Shown: one piece after another, positions 1 to 8,821 of the stretch
Layout of the letters: each line of letters opens with the position of its first letter
Position numbering within the stretch: the stretch's first letter is position 1
From: Lacticaseibacillus absianus
GTDB lineage: Bacteria > Bacillota > Bacilli > Lactobacillales > Lactobacillaceae
Direction: 5' to 3'
DNA: 64,000 nt
Assembly: GCF_013407595.1 (NCBI RefSeq)
Contig: NZ_JABEKX010000001.1
Location: forward strand, 390,522 to 454,521
The notes under the pieces: model-generated
What the model was told of the DNA's origin: nothing
The model's database searches: none
What the model saw: only the letters and a program-made list of their open reading frames with translations
Made by a program: the position numbers and the translations under genes

Positions 1-13
1 TTTTTTGAATAAA

Positions 14-41
14 TTGAATATTCGCCAACAATAATCATATT
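14..41 (+). promoter_or_regulatory. possible promoter of the fucose operon
   Basis: TTGAAT at 14-19 and CATATT at 36-41 are separated by 16 bases in an AT-rich stretch ahead of fucI. The match to the sigma-A consensus is moderate. A gene further upstream, outside the window, could also transcribe the operon. Confidence 0.3.
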
Positions 42-80
42 TGTTCAGTTTAAGTCTAAAAGCTGGTAACATCAAGAAAC

Positions 81-94
81 AGAAAGCGTTTTCC
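81..94 (+). promoter_or_regulatory. cre site (CcpA operator) before fucI
   Basis: AGAAAGCGTTTTCC matches the catabolite responsive element core (AAAGCG.TTTC) with mismatches only at the outer bases. It lies between the possible promoter and the fucI ribosome binding site. CcpA binding there would block transcription of the fucose operon when preferred sugars are present. Confidence 0.65.
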
Positions 95-113
95 CTTAAA
101 GGAGGAAATCAGA

Positions 114-1901
114 ATGTTGGACATGACTTTTCCGAAGATCGGCATTCGGCCGACGATCGATGGCCGCCGGCACGGTATCCGCGAGTCACTAGAGGACCAG
201 ACGATGCAGATGGCGCAAGCCGTGGCCAAGCTGCTCGAGCGCACGCTGCGCTACCCGGACGGGACGCCGGTGCAGACCGTGATCGCCGACTCGACCATCG
301 GCGGCGTCGCAGAGGCGGCGCGTGCTAAGGCCAAGTTCGACCGCGCCGGGATCTGTGGCACGATCACCGTCACGCCGTGCTGGTGTTACGGCAGCGAGAC
401 GATGGACATGAGCCCCGACCTGCCGCACGCGATCTGGGGTTTCAACGGAACGGAGCGCCCGGGCGCCGTCTACCTGGCGGCAGTGCTAGCCGCGCATGCG
501 CAAAAAGGCATCCCGGCCTTCGGGATCTACGGCCACGACGTGCAAGACGCTGACGCCACCGCGATCCCGGCGGATGTGGCGACCAAGCTGATCCGCTTCG
601 CCAAGGGGGCGCTGGCCACCGGGTTGATGCACAATAAGTCATACTTATCCATCGGCGGCGTCGCGATGGGGATCGCCGGGTCGACTGTCGATCCAGACTT
701 TTTCCAGGATTACCTGGGGATGCGCACCGAGTACGTGGACATGTCCGAACTCACGCGGCGCATCGACGAGCACATCTACGACGAGGCGGAATTCCAGCAG
801 GCGCTGGCCTGGGCGCACGAGAAGACGCCGATCGGCCCAGATCTCTACAACGCGGACAATCCGTTGCAGTTCGATGACGCGGCCAAAGAGGAACAATTGC
901 AGGCCAGCATCAAGATGCTGATGATCACGCGGGACCTGATGCTCGGCAACCCGCGCCTCGCCGAGCTGGGCTTTGCCGAAGAGGCGGAGGGCCACTTCGC
1001 GCTCGCCGGTGGGTTCCAGGGGCAGCGCCAGTGGACCGACCACTTCCCGAACGGCGACTACATGGAGGCGCTGATCAACTCGCAGTTCGACTGGACCGGC
1101 AAGCACGCGCCGCAGATCCTGGCGACCGAGAACGACAGCCTGAACGGCGCGACGATGCTCTTCAGCTACCTGCTGACGAACACGCCGCAGATCTTCGTCG
1201 ACGTGCGCACCTTCTGGAGCCCCGCGGCCGTCGAACGGGTGACCGGTGAGCGGCTGACAGGCCTGGGCCAAGACGGCTTCTTGCACCTCAGCAACTCCGG
1301 GGCCCAGACGCTCGACGCGACCGGCCAGGAGACCGAAGACGGGCACCCGGCGATCAAGCCGTTCTGGGCGCTCAGCGACGCTGAAGTCGAGGCGAACCTG
1401 GCGCACACGCGCTGGATCCCGGCCAACACCGGCTACTTCCGCGGCGGCGGCTTTTCCAGCAACTACGTCACGACCGGTGGCGACCAGGGCATGCCGGTGA
1501 CGATGAGCCGCCTGAACCTGGTCAAGGGCCTCGGCCCGGTGTTGCAGATCGCCGAAGGGTACGCCATCGACCTGCCGGACCACGTGTTCGACACGATCAA
1601 CCAGCGGACCGATCCGGGCTGGCCGTCCACCTTCTTCGTGCCGCGTCTGACCGGTAGTGGCGCCTTCAAGTCAGTGTACGACGTGATGGATAACTGGGGC
1701 GCTAACCACGGCGGCGTCTCATATGGGCACATCGGGGCAGACCTGATCACCCTGGCGGCGATGCTCCGCATTCCGGTGAACATGCACAACGTCCCCGAAG
1801 ACCAACTGTTCCGGCCGCGGGCCTGGCAGTTGCACGGCACGGCGAACGCTGAGGCTGCAGACTTCGCGGCGTGCAAGACATTCGGCCCGCTGTACCGGTG
1901 A
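114..1901 (+). CDS. fucI: L-fucose isomerase
   Basis: This 595-residue protein has the length and overall sequence of FucI, which converts L-fucose to L-fuculose in the cytoplasm using a divalent metal, normally Mn2+. The N-terminus ([16 protein letters not shown]) and the segment around [13 protein letters not shown] are typical of the family. The ATG at 114 has an excellent ribosome binding site (AAAGGAGG) at 98-105. It is the first gene of a run of five co-directional genes with short gaps: an FGGY kinase, a fucosidase, a sugar symporter and a secreted hydrolase. A cre site just upstream points to catabolite control. D-arabinose is a known side substrate of the family, but the fucosidase context favours fucose. 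Confidence 0.93.
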   Translation: MLDMTFPKIGIRPTIDGRRHGIRESLEDQTMQMAQAVAKLLERTLRYPDGTPVQTVIADSTIGGVAEAARAKAKFDRAGICGTITVTPCWCYGSETMDMSPDLPHAIWGFNGTERPGAVYLAAVLAAHAQKGIPAFGIYGHDVQDADATAIPADVATKLIRFAKGALATGLMHNKSYLSIGGVAMGIAGSTVDPDFFQDYLGMRTEYVDMSELTRRIDEHIYDEAEFQQALAWAHEKTPIGPDLYNADNPLQFDDAAKEEQLQASIKMLMITRDLMLGNPRLAELGFAEEAEGHFALAGGFQGQRQWTDHFPNGDYMEALINSQFDWTGKHAPQILATENDSLNGATMLFSYLLTNTPQIFVDVRTFWSPAAVERVTGERLTGLGQDGFLHLSNSGAQTLDATGQETEDGHPAIKPFWALSDAEVEANLAHTRWIPANTGYFRGGGFSSNYVTTGGDQGMPVTMSRLNLVKGLGPVLQIAEGYAIDLPDHVFDTINQRTDPGWPSTFFVPRLTGSGAFKSVYDVMDNWGANHGGVSYGHIGADLITLAAMLRIPVNMHNVPEDQLFRPRAWQLHGTANAEAADFAACKTFGPLYR

Positions 1902-1947
1902 GCGGGCAGCGATCAGCGCCAGACGCAGTTAAGGGAGGGCAACAGCG

Positions 1948-3468
1948 ATGACACCGAAACATCTGATTGCGATCGACCTCGGGGCCAGCTCGGGACGCCT
2001 GATCTCGGGGACCTTCGACGGGCGGACGCTGACGACCGCGCCACAGTTTCGCTTCAGCAACCAGCCGGTCGAACAAAACGGCCGGCGTTACTGGGACGTC
2101 TTGAAGCTCTATCAGGAGATCAAGTACGGCCTGAACCTCGCCAGCCAGGCCCTCGGCCGGCTGGACAGCCTGGCGGTCGACACCTGGGGCGTGGATTACG
2201 GCCTCGTCTCCGCGCGCGACGAGCTCCTGATGGCGCCGCACAGCTACCGGGACACCCGCGCCGTGCCGTACGCCCAGCAGTTCGAGGCCAAGCTGCCCGC
2301 TGCGACGCAGTTCGCCCAGACCGGCAACTTCCCGGCGGCGATCAACTCGAACCTGCAGCTGTTCGCCGACCTTCAGCGCCACCCCTTCCTGAGCGACGCG
2401 GTCGCACAGGTGCTCTTCATGCCAGGGCTGGTGAGCTGGTTCTTGAGCGGCCAGGCCGTCAACGAGTACACGATCGCCTCGACTAGTGGCCTGCTCAACG
2501 CGACCACACGGCAGTGGGACCACGCGCTGATGGCTGAGCTGGGCATCCCGCACCAGTGGTTCACACCGGTCAGCCTGGGTGGGGTCGACCTCGGGCCGAT
2601 CCTACCAGAGATCGCCCAGGAGCGGCAGCTCAACCCCGACTTGCGGGTGATCGCAGGGGCGGGGCACGACACCGCGGCCGCGCTGCTCGGGCTTCCGATC
2701 GATCCGGCGGCGCGCGAAGACGTCGCCTTCATCAGCTCGGGGACGTGGTCGATCGTCGGGCGGCAGACTGCCCGACCGGTCTTGTCCGGCGCGGCCTTCG
2801 ACCATGGCCTGACCAACGAAGGGACCTTCGACGGCGGCAACCGCCTGTTGAAGAACGTCACGGGGCTGTGGATCGTGCAGCAGCTGCAGGCCGAGTGGTC
2901 GTACCAAGGGGCCGTGGTGACCTACGCCGAGATGGCGGCCGAAGCGGCCGCGGTCAGCGACAACCACAGCTACATCGACCCCAACGACCCCTGGTTCAGT
3001 GAACCGGGCCAGATGGTGCAGCGGATCACGGACTACCTCGACTTGACCCAACAGGCCCGGCCGCGCTCGCGCGGCCACCTGTTGCGGATCGTGTACGAGA
3101 GCCTCGCCTTGGCCTACCGCCAGACGCTCGATCAACTCGCGGCGGCGACCGGCAAGCCGATCCAGGTGGTGCACCTGTTCGGCGGGGGGATCCAGAACCA
3201 ACTGCTCGTGCAGCTGACCGCCGACTTCACGCAGCGCGAGATCGTCGCGGGACCGGTGGAGGCGAGCGTGATGGGGAACCTGGTGAGCCAGCTTCTTGTC
3301 GAGGCCCACTTGGATCCAGCTGAAGCGGTGGCGGTCCTTCGCGCCTCGTTCACGGTCGAGCGCGTGCAGCCCGCGACCGACGACCCGCACACTGCGGTCG
3401 CCGCCTTTGCGGCACTCGCACGCCCCGACACCACCCCGACACCACCCCGGCACCGCGCCATTGACTAA
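1948..3468 (+). CDS. FGGY sugar kinase, L-fuculokinase or rhamnulokinase type
   Basis: A 506-residue kinase of the FGGY family. The N-terminal phosphate-binding loop (IAIDLGASSGRL) and the second ATPase-domain segment (VIAGAGHDTAAALLGLP) are clear. The sequence resembles the RhaB branch, but the position after fucI and before an alpha-L-fucosidase makes L-fuculose the probable substrate, giving L-fuculose 1-phosphate. The start at 1948 follows AAGGGAGGG with normal spacing. The 46-base gap to fucI and the 22-base gap to the next gene support an operon. The aldolase that would split fuculose 1-phosphate is not in this window. Kinase family is certain; substrate is inferred from context. Confidence 0.85.
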   Translation: MTPKHLIAIDLGASSGRLISGTFDGRTLTTAPQFRFSNQPVEQNGRRYWDVLKLYQEIKYGLNLASQALGRLDSLAVDTWGVDYGLVSARDELLMAPHSYRDTRAVPYAQQFEAKLPAATQFAQTGNFPAAINSNLQLFADLQRHPFLSDAVAQVLFMPGLVSWFLSGQAVNEYTIASTSGLLNATTRQWDHALMAELGIPHQWFTPVSLGGVDLGPILPEIAQERQLNPDLRVIAGAGHDTAAALLGLPIDPAAREDVAFISSGTWSIVGRQTARPVLSGAAFDHGLTNEGTFDGGNRLLKNVTGLWIVQQLQAEWSYQGAVVTYAEMAAEAAAVSDNHSYIDPNDPWFSEPGQMVQRITDYLDLTQQARPRSRGHLLRIVYESLALAYRQTLDQLAAATGKPIQVVHLFGGGIQNQLLVQLTADFTQREIVAGPVEASVMGNLVSQLLVEAHLDPAEAVAVLRASFTVERVQPATDDPHTAVAAFAALARPDTTPTPPRHRAID

Positions 3469-3490
3469 ACAATAGATAGGACGGGTAAAC

Positions 3491-4651
3491 ATGATCAAAA
3501 ACAAACGTGACCAACTGCCAGACTGGTTCAAGCAGGCCGACCTCGGTATCTTCATTCACTGGGGGGTCTACTCGGTCCCGGCGTACGCACCGGTCGAATC
3601 GGATGACTTCGACACGATCTCGCGTAACGAGAACGACGCCTACCTTTTCAAGCACTCCCCGTACTCGGAGTGGTACGCCAACTCGCTGAGGATCCCGGGG
3701 TCAGACGTCGCGGAGTTCCACGCGAAACACTACCCGGGCAAGCGCTACGAGCGCGATTTTGCCAACGAGTTCAAGCAGACCGCCAAGAACGTCGACCCGG
3801 AGCAGTGGGTGACCAGCTTCAAGAAGGCGGGCGCCAAGTATGTGGTGCTGGTCTCCAAGCATCACGATGGCTTCCAGCTCTATGATTCCAAGGTGCTCAA
3901 CCCCTTCGCCCCCGAGTACCACCTGGACTTCGACTTCGTCGGCCAGCTGGCGGCGGCCTGCCGTGCGCAGGGGCTGAAGTTCGGCGTCTACTATTCCTCG
4001 CTGTTGGATTGGACCTTCACCGAGAAGCCGGTCCGGCTCCTGGCTGACATGCTGCTGGGCAACAACAACAAGCCGGTGTACACCGACTACGCCCTCAACC
4101 AGTGGAAAGAGATCATCGACCGCTACCACCCGGACCTGCTCTGGAGCGATATCGGTTACCCGGCAGATGACCGGATCGAGGACCTGTTCGCCTACTACTA
4201 TAACGCCGTGCCGGATGGCATCATCAACGACCGCTGGAACCAGTACCCGAACTTCCTGCGCAACCCGGTGGGCCGCTGGGCGTTCGAGCGGGCAGCCCGC
4301 TACGTGACGAAGAAGCCGAACCCGTCCAAGAAGCTGATGGCCGCCAAGTACTACGACTACCGCACGACGGAATACACGCTCGACGTGGATCCGGAGGACA
4401 ACTGGTTCGAGATGTGCCGCGGCATGGACCGGTCGTTCGGCTATAACCAGTATTCCCCGCAAAGCAACTACGTGACGGCGGCCGCTGTGCGCGAGATGCT
4501 CGCGAAGCTGGTGCCGATGCGCGGCCGCCTGCTGCTCAACGTCGGCCCGGACAAGAACGGGCAGATCCCTGAGTTCCAACAGGCGATCCTCGACGACCTT
4601 GCGACTACCGCCACTACTCAAGCCACGACTGGAGGCGATCAACTTGGCTAA
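3491..4651 (+). CDS. intracellular alpha-L-fucosidase, GH29
   Basis: A 386-residue glycoside hydrolase of family GH29, which releases L-fucose from fucosylated oligosaccharides with retention of configuration. Seen in the sequence: FIHWGVYSVPAYAPVES near the N-terminus, the active-site segment SKHHDGF at residues 122-128, and DLLWSDIGYP with Asp220 as the likely nucleophile. The C-terminal segment RLLLNVGPDKNGQIPE is also typical. There is no signal peptide, so substrates must be imported first, probably by the next gene. It resembles the short intracellular Alf enzymes of lactobacilli that cut fucosyl-GlcNAc linkages. Its stop codon overlaps the proposed TTG start of the transporter gene. 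Confidence 0.9.
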   Translation: MIKNKRDQLPDWFKQADLGIFIHWGVYSVPAYAPVESDDFDTISRNENDAYLFKHSPYSEWYANSLRIPGSDVAEFHAKHYPGKRYERDFANEFKQTAKNVDPEQWVTSFKKAGAKYVVLVSKHHDGFQLYDSKVLNPFAPEYHLDFDFVGQLAAACRAQGLKFGVYYSSLLDWTFTEKPVRLLADMLLGNNNKPVYTDYALNQWKEIIDRYHPDLLWSDIGYPADDRIEDLFAYYYNAVPDGIINDRWNQYPNFLRNPVGRWAFERAARYVTKKPNPSKKLMAAKYYDYRTTEYTLDVDPEDNWFEMCRGMDRSFGYNQYSPQSNYVTAAAVREMLAKLVPMRGRLLLNVGPDKNGQIPEFQQAILDDLATTATTQATTGGDQLG

Positions 4652-6083
4652 GCCAGGTGTCGTGCCACCCGCTGAATCGACTGCCGCACCGGTGACTACG
4701 CGCTCGGAACGGCTCTCTTACTGGATCTATTACCTGGGCCAGGCGATGGCGTACGTCGTCTTGATGGGGTTCTCGACCAGTTACCTGATGATGATCGGCG
4801 TCAACCTGGGCGCCGTGGCCACCGCCATGTTCGTCGCCAAGCTCTGGGACGTGTTTGCCGACGCGATCTTCGGCGTCTTGTATGACAAAGTCAAATGGAA
4901 GAGCGGCAACAAGTCGATCCCGTGGCTGCGGCTCGCCAGCTTCACCGTCCCGGTCACCACGGTGCTCCTGTTCCTGATCCCGTCCGGCGTGAGCCCGGCC
5001 TTCAAGCTTGTCTGGTTCGTGGTCGCCTACATCCTGTGGGACACCAGCTACACGATGAGCGACGTGCCGATCTACGCGATGGTCACCAGCATGACCAACC
5101 AGGTCAACGAACGCAACCAGATCCTGTCGATGGCGCGCCTGTTCGCGCTCGGGGGCTCCTTCGTGGTCTCGGTGATCGCGCCGCTGTTGCTGAGTGAAAA
5201 AGTGGGGATGAGCTTCTCCAGCATGGCGCTGGTGATCTCAGCGCTGGTCCTGGTCACGATGTTCCCTGTCTCCGTCTTCGGCAAGGAGCGGATCAAGGTG
5301 CGCAGCGGCGAAAGCACGCACTACGCCTTCAAGGACATCCTCGCATACCTGAAGCACAACAAGTTCCTAGTTCTCTACTACCTGGGCTACCTGTTCTGGG
5401 GGATCTCCGCGACGGACACGGTCACCAGCCTGTTCACCGCGTACTACCTGTTCGGCACCGCCGCCTTTGCGACCGTCGCGACGCTGGTCGTCGCGCTGCC
5501 GACCATCATCATCTCCCCGTTCATGGGCCGGATCCTGCAGCGGATCGATAAGTTCAAGCTGTACTTCTGGAGCATGGTCGGCTTGGCCGCCATGAGCTAT
5601 GTGATGTTCGCCGTTGGGTACCACAACACCACGCTGTACCTGCTGGTCTTGGTCATTCGCGCCATCCCGCTGGGCATCGTCGGGGTGCTCGGGTTGACTT
5701 TCACCCCGGACATCGTCGAGTACGGGCTGTACAAGACCCACATTGACGCGCGCGGGATCGCGTTTGCCTTCCAGTCTTTCGTCGCCAAGCTGAGCTCCAT
5801 GAACTCACCGCTGGGGCTGTTCCTGCTGAGCCTGTTCGGCTGGAAGACCGTCGAGGCAGCCAACTTCGCGGAGCTCGCGCGCAAAGGCGTTGAGCAAAGC
5901 GCCGGGGCGCTCGGCGGGCTGTGGGCGACCAATGCGCTGGTCCCAGCGATCGGGTGCACCCTGGCCGTGATCCCGCTTCTGTTCTACAAACTCAACGACC
6001 ATGACGTTCAGCTGATGGCGAAGTACAACTCCGGCGAGCTCGACCTCGAGGCCGCCAACCGCCAGATGACGCACAAATACTGA
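4644..6083 (+). CDS. GPH-family (MelB-like) sugar:cation symporter
   Basis: A 479-residue protein with about 12 membrane segments in the glycoside-pentoside-hexuronide symporter pattern, including DTSYTMSDVPIYAM, YDKVKWKSGNKSIPW and the late DIVEYGLYKT segment. The likely start is the TTG at 4644, because GGAGG at 4631-4635 lies 8 bases before it. An ATG at 4599 in the same frame lies deep inside the fucosidase gene and has no comparable ribosome binding site. The start overlaps the fucosidase stop by 8 bases, suggesting translational coupling. It probably imports fucose or a fucosyl-disaccharide for the cytoplasmic fucosidase. The substrate is inferred from the operon only. Confidence 0.82.
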   Translation: MAKPGVVPPAESTAAPVTTRSERLSYWIYYLGQAMAYVVLMGFSTSYLMMIGVNLGAVATAMFVAKLWDVFADAIFGVLYDKVKWKSGNKSIPWLRLASFTVPVTTVLLFLIPSGVSPAFKLVWFVVAYILWDTSYTMSDVPIYAMVTSMTNQVNERNQILSMARLFALGGSFVVSVIAPLLLSEKVGMSFSSMALVISALVLVTMFPVSVFGKERIKVRSGESTHYAFKDILAYLKHNKFLVLYYLGYLFWGISATDTVTSLFTAYYLFGTAAFATVATLVVALPTIIISPFMGRILQRIDKFKLYFWSMVGLAAMSYVMFAVGYHNTTLYLLVLVIRAIPLGIVGVLGLTFTPDIVEYGLYKTHIDARGIAFAFQSFVAKLSSMNSPLGLFLLSLFGWKTVEAANFAELARKGVEQSAGALGGLWATNALVPAIGCTLAVIPLLFYKLNDHDVQLMAKYNSGELDLEAANRQMTHKY

Positions 6084-6138
6084 TCCGGCCAGGCGCCGGG
6101 CAGTCACCACCAAATTAACCCTTGAGGAGTGGCGTAAC

Positions 6139-8448
6139 GTGAATAAGAAGATCCGTAATTTTGGCCTGACCCTGGTCGCCGCCTTGACCCTGGGCGGCTA
6201 CGTGAGCCCGGCCGTCGTGACCAGCGCCCAAGCGGCGACCATCGAGCGGCTCCCGGACCTCACCAAGTCCCCGAGCACGACGCAGGTGCAACAAGCCCTC
6301 GACGAGTTCGACGCGCAGTCCGGCGACCGCTCTGTCTCCGACTTACAAAAACAGATCGGCAACGCCTTGTTCAACCTGATCTTCAAGCAGGGGAGCCTGC
6401 AAGCCTTCCAGCGGACCCTGGATGACCTGGGCCTCGGCGGGCTGGTCGGCGGGCTGATGCCGGCCGCGAGCACGACCGCGATGAGCCCGGAGTACGCCGC
6501 CGTGCAGGCGGAGTTCAAGGCCTTTGAGGCCGGTACGACCAACTGGCTGGCGTCGGTCCCCAAGAAGCGCGACCTGACGATCGACTACAACGACGCCTAC
6601 GGGCAGGGGAAGTTGCACGCGACCTACGTGCCGAATCCCACCCCGACCAAGAAGACGATGATCGTGGTGCACGGTTACCTCGCCTCCGGGGTCGAAAGCG
6701 CGCTGTGGGGCAAGCTGGCCGCCGACCTGGGCTACAACCTGCTGCTGCCGGATCAGCGCAGCCACGGTCAGTCTAGCGGGGACTACGTTGATTTTGGCTA
6801 CTACGCCCGCTACGACTTGGTCAAGTGGGTCAAGGCCGTCGACCGGCTCAACGGGCCGGACTCCGCGGTCGTCTTGTACGGCAATTCGATGGGCTCCGGC
6901 GCGATCACGCAGGCCGCCGGGATGGCGGACCTGCCACGCTCGGTCAAGGGCATCGTCGCCGAGGCGGGCTTCGCCGATGTGCGCGAGCTGTTCACCAACT
7001 ACACGGACAACCTGATCACCTACCTGCGTGAGCTGGGCCAGTCTTGGGGGCTGCTCGCGCCGGTCTACCAGTTCGGCTTGAGCAAGCTGCTGGAGGTCTT
7101 CGACACCCAGAAGCTGCTCAACGTCATCAGCACGCTGGTCCGCCAGCATGAGGGGATGGCGCTGGAGGCGATCTCGCCGAAGGCCACCCTGGCCGCCGAG
7201 CGGCCGGAGTTGAGCATGCTGTTCATCGACACGGAAGACGATTCGCTGATCCCGTACGAGCACACCGTGACCAACTACCAGGCGGCCGCGGCCCAGGACA
7301 AGAAGCTCTGGCTGCTGCCGGGGACGCTGGGTGGGCACACGTCGGCGATCCAGGACTACCGGCTGTTCAAGCGCCAGATGCAGCAGTTCACCACCCGCGT
7401 GATGGCGGGCAAGGTCATGTCGCGCGACGGGCTGCGCTTCCAGGAATTGTTCGCGCAGGCGCAGACGGTCAACCGCAACCTGTTCACCAACGCCCAGCTG
7501 GCCACCCGCGACGCGGCGCTGCGTCAAGTGCAGACTGACTCGCTGGCCGCCCAGCCGGATTACCCGGCGCTGATCGCCCGGCTGCAGACCATGCGGCGCA
7601 CCGATCCCGTCGCCCCGATGCGCCTCAGCGCACCGGTGGCCTTGACCAACGCGACACGCTTTGCCGCGCTCAGCAAGGGGGACCTCGGCACCGTGCAAGT
7701 CGGCGACTACTCGACTTTCTACGTCGACGCGCCGGTCGCCGGCGACTACGAGCTGACTTTCGACTTCCAGACGCGGGATCTGATCACCATTCCGGGCACC
7801 GTGCTGGACAACAGCCTGACACTGAACCAGATCAAGACGGTGTACGGCAAGAACACGCCGACCCCGTTGGCCCGCTTCGATCTGCCGCAGACCTTCCAGC
7901 AGAAGGCGCAGATGAAAAAGACGATCCACCTCGCCAAGGGCCGCGCCGTGCTCCAGCTGGCCAGCCAGACCGACAAGCTCTGGCTGAACAACGTGACGCT
8001 GCGGCCGGCCCCGGCGGACCGCGCCGTCCGCCTGCCGGCAACGCCGCAAGGCACCGTCAGCTTTGCCGCCGCGTCGTTCTCGGCGGCGGCCGACGGGGGC
8101 TACTTCGCCCTTCAAGGCGACAAGATCGGCTACACCGGCCGAAGCGGCGGGCAGTTCCAGTACACCCTGGCAGCGGCACCGGCGGGCAGTTACACCGTGC
8201 AGTTCCAGTATGCGACGCCTAACCTCAACGCGAAGCTCCGCCTGGCGCTCGTTGATGCGACCCAGCAGGTGATCGCGACGACCGAGGTGCAGGCCTCGCA
8301 GAACAACTGGTTCGGCCTGTTCGACCGGATAACCACCAGCCCGGCGGCCAAGCTGACCATCACCGATCCGGCGCGGGTCAAGTACCTGCGCGTGATCAAC
8401 CAGGGCGACTCGCTCGTCTTGGGCCAGTTCACCATCACACATGATTAG
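6139..8448 (+). CDS. large secreted alpha/beta hydrolase with C-terminal beta-sandwich modules
   Basis: A 769-residue exported protein. The GTG at 6139 follows TTGAGGAGTGG. Residues 1-33 form a Sec signal peptide ending in SAQAA. Residues 170-410 contain an alpha/beta-hydrolase fold: HGYLASG (oxyanion loop), nucleophile elbow YGNSMGSG with Ser250, a late acidic residue in DTEDDSLIP, and His400 in GGHTSA. Residues 500-769 look like two beta-rich, carbohydrate-binding-like modules. There is no LPXTG anchor. It ends the fucose operon and is followed by a strong terminator. A role in removing acyl groups from extracellular fucosylated glycans is plausible but is only inferred from context; lipase or general esterase activity is equally possible. 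Confidence 0.75.
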   Translation: MNKKIRNFGLTLVAALTLGGYVSPAVVTSAQAATIERLPDLTKSPSTTQVQQALDEFDAQSGDRSVSDLQKQIGNALFNLIFKQGSLQAFQRTLDDLGLGGLVGGLMPAASTTAMSPEYAAVQAEFKAFEAGTTNWLASVPKKRDLTIDYNDAYGQGKLHATYVPNPTPTKKTMIVVHGYLASGVESALWGKLAADLGYNLLLPDQRSHGQSSGDYVDFGYYARYDLVKWVKAVDRLNGPDSAVVLYGNSMGSGAITQAAGMADLPRSVKGIVAEAGFADVRELFTNYTDNLITYLRELGQSWGLLAPVYQFGLSKLLEVFDTQKLLNVISTLVRQHEGMALEAISPKATLAAERPELSMLFIDTEDDSLIPYEHTVTNYQAAAAQDKKLWLLPGTLGGHTSAIQDYRLFKRQMQQFTTRVMAGKVMSRDGLRFQELFAQAQTVNRNLFTNAQLATRDAALRQVQTDSLAAQPDYPALIARLQTMRRTDPVAPMRLSAPVALTNATRFAALSKGDLGTVQVGDYSTFYVDAPVAGDYELTFDFQTRDLITIPGTVLDNSLTLNQIKTVYGKNTPTPLARFDLPQTFQQKAQMKKTIHLAKGRAVLQLASQTDKLWLNNVTLRPAPADRAVRLPATPQGTVSFAAASFSAAADGGYFALQGDKIGYTGRSGGQFQYTLAAAPAGSYTVQFQYATPNLNAKLRLALVDATQQVIATTEVQASQNNWFGLFDRITTSPAAKLTITDPARVKYLRVINQGDSLVLGQFTITHD

Positions 8449-8456
8449 CACGACCG

Positions 8457-8481
8457 GGAGGGGCAAGCGCCCCTCCTTTTT
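8457..8481 (+). terminator. Rho-independent terminator of the fucose operon
   Basis: GGAGGGGC at 8457-8464 pairs with GCCCCTCC at 8469-8476 across a 4-base loop, followed by five T. It sits 8 bases after the secreted hydrolase stop codon. Confidence 0.9.
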
Positions 8482-8821
8482 GTCGTTATCATAATCGTGC
8501 AAAAAATATCAGATAAAATAACGAATCGTACGGAATCGTCCCACGAATAGGTCGGCAGGTGCACGCGTGGGACAAACCCGGTAAGTTAGGGCGGTTAGGC
8601 GATGCCAGTGTCGAGGGGTCAAAACCGAGACTTCTCACACCGCTTTTTTACCACACGCTAAAATAACATTTTTTGCAACGAGTTTTTACAAAATATGACT
8701 TAAAATCTAGCGGATCTGCATGGTAAAGTTGAGGGGTTAAACGTTCTGTCTGCGGCAGCGCGCAGTTGGGTGCCGACGCTGCCGGGGACTGGTTGGACAC
8801 AGAGGAAGGTAGAGGGATATT
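8482..8821. other. intergenic region with an 8-bp inverted repeat
   Basis: This 340-base AT-richer region holds no gene I can support. GTCCCACG at 8538-8545 and CGTGGGAC at 8566-8573 form a perfect inverted repeat with a 20-base spacer, possibly an operator. The promoter of the following LPXTG gene should lie in the AT-rich part around 8640-8740, but I could not choose a convincing -35/-10 pair. Confidence 0.4.

Noticed and set aside
645-1583. 312-codon minus-strand frame opposite fucI
   Set aside because: Antisense shadow of fucI; no translation signals and no recognisable motifs.
6343-8502. 719-codon open frame on the minus strand
   Set aside because: It lies antisense to the secreted hydrolase, has no ribosome binding site and an Arg/Val/Leu/Gln-rich composition typical of antisense frames in GC-rich genes.
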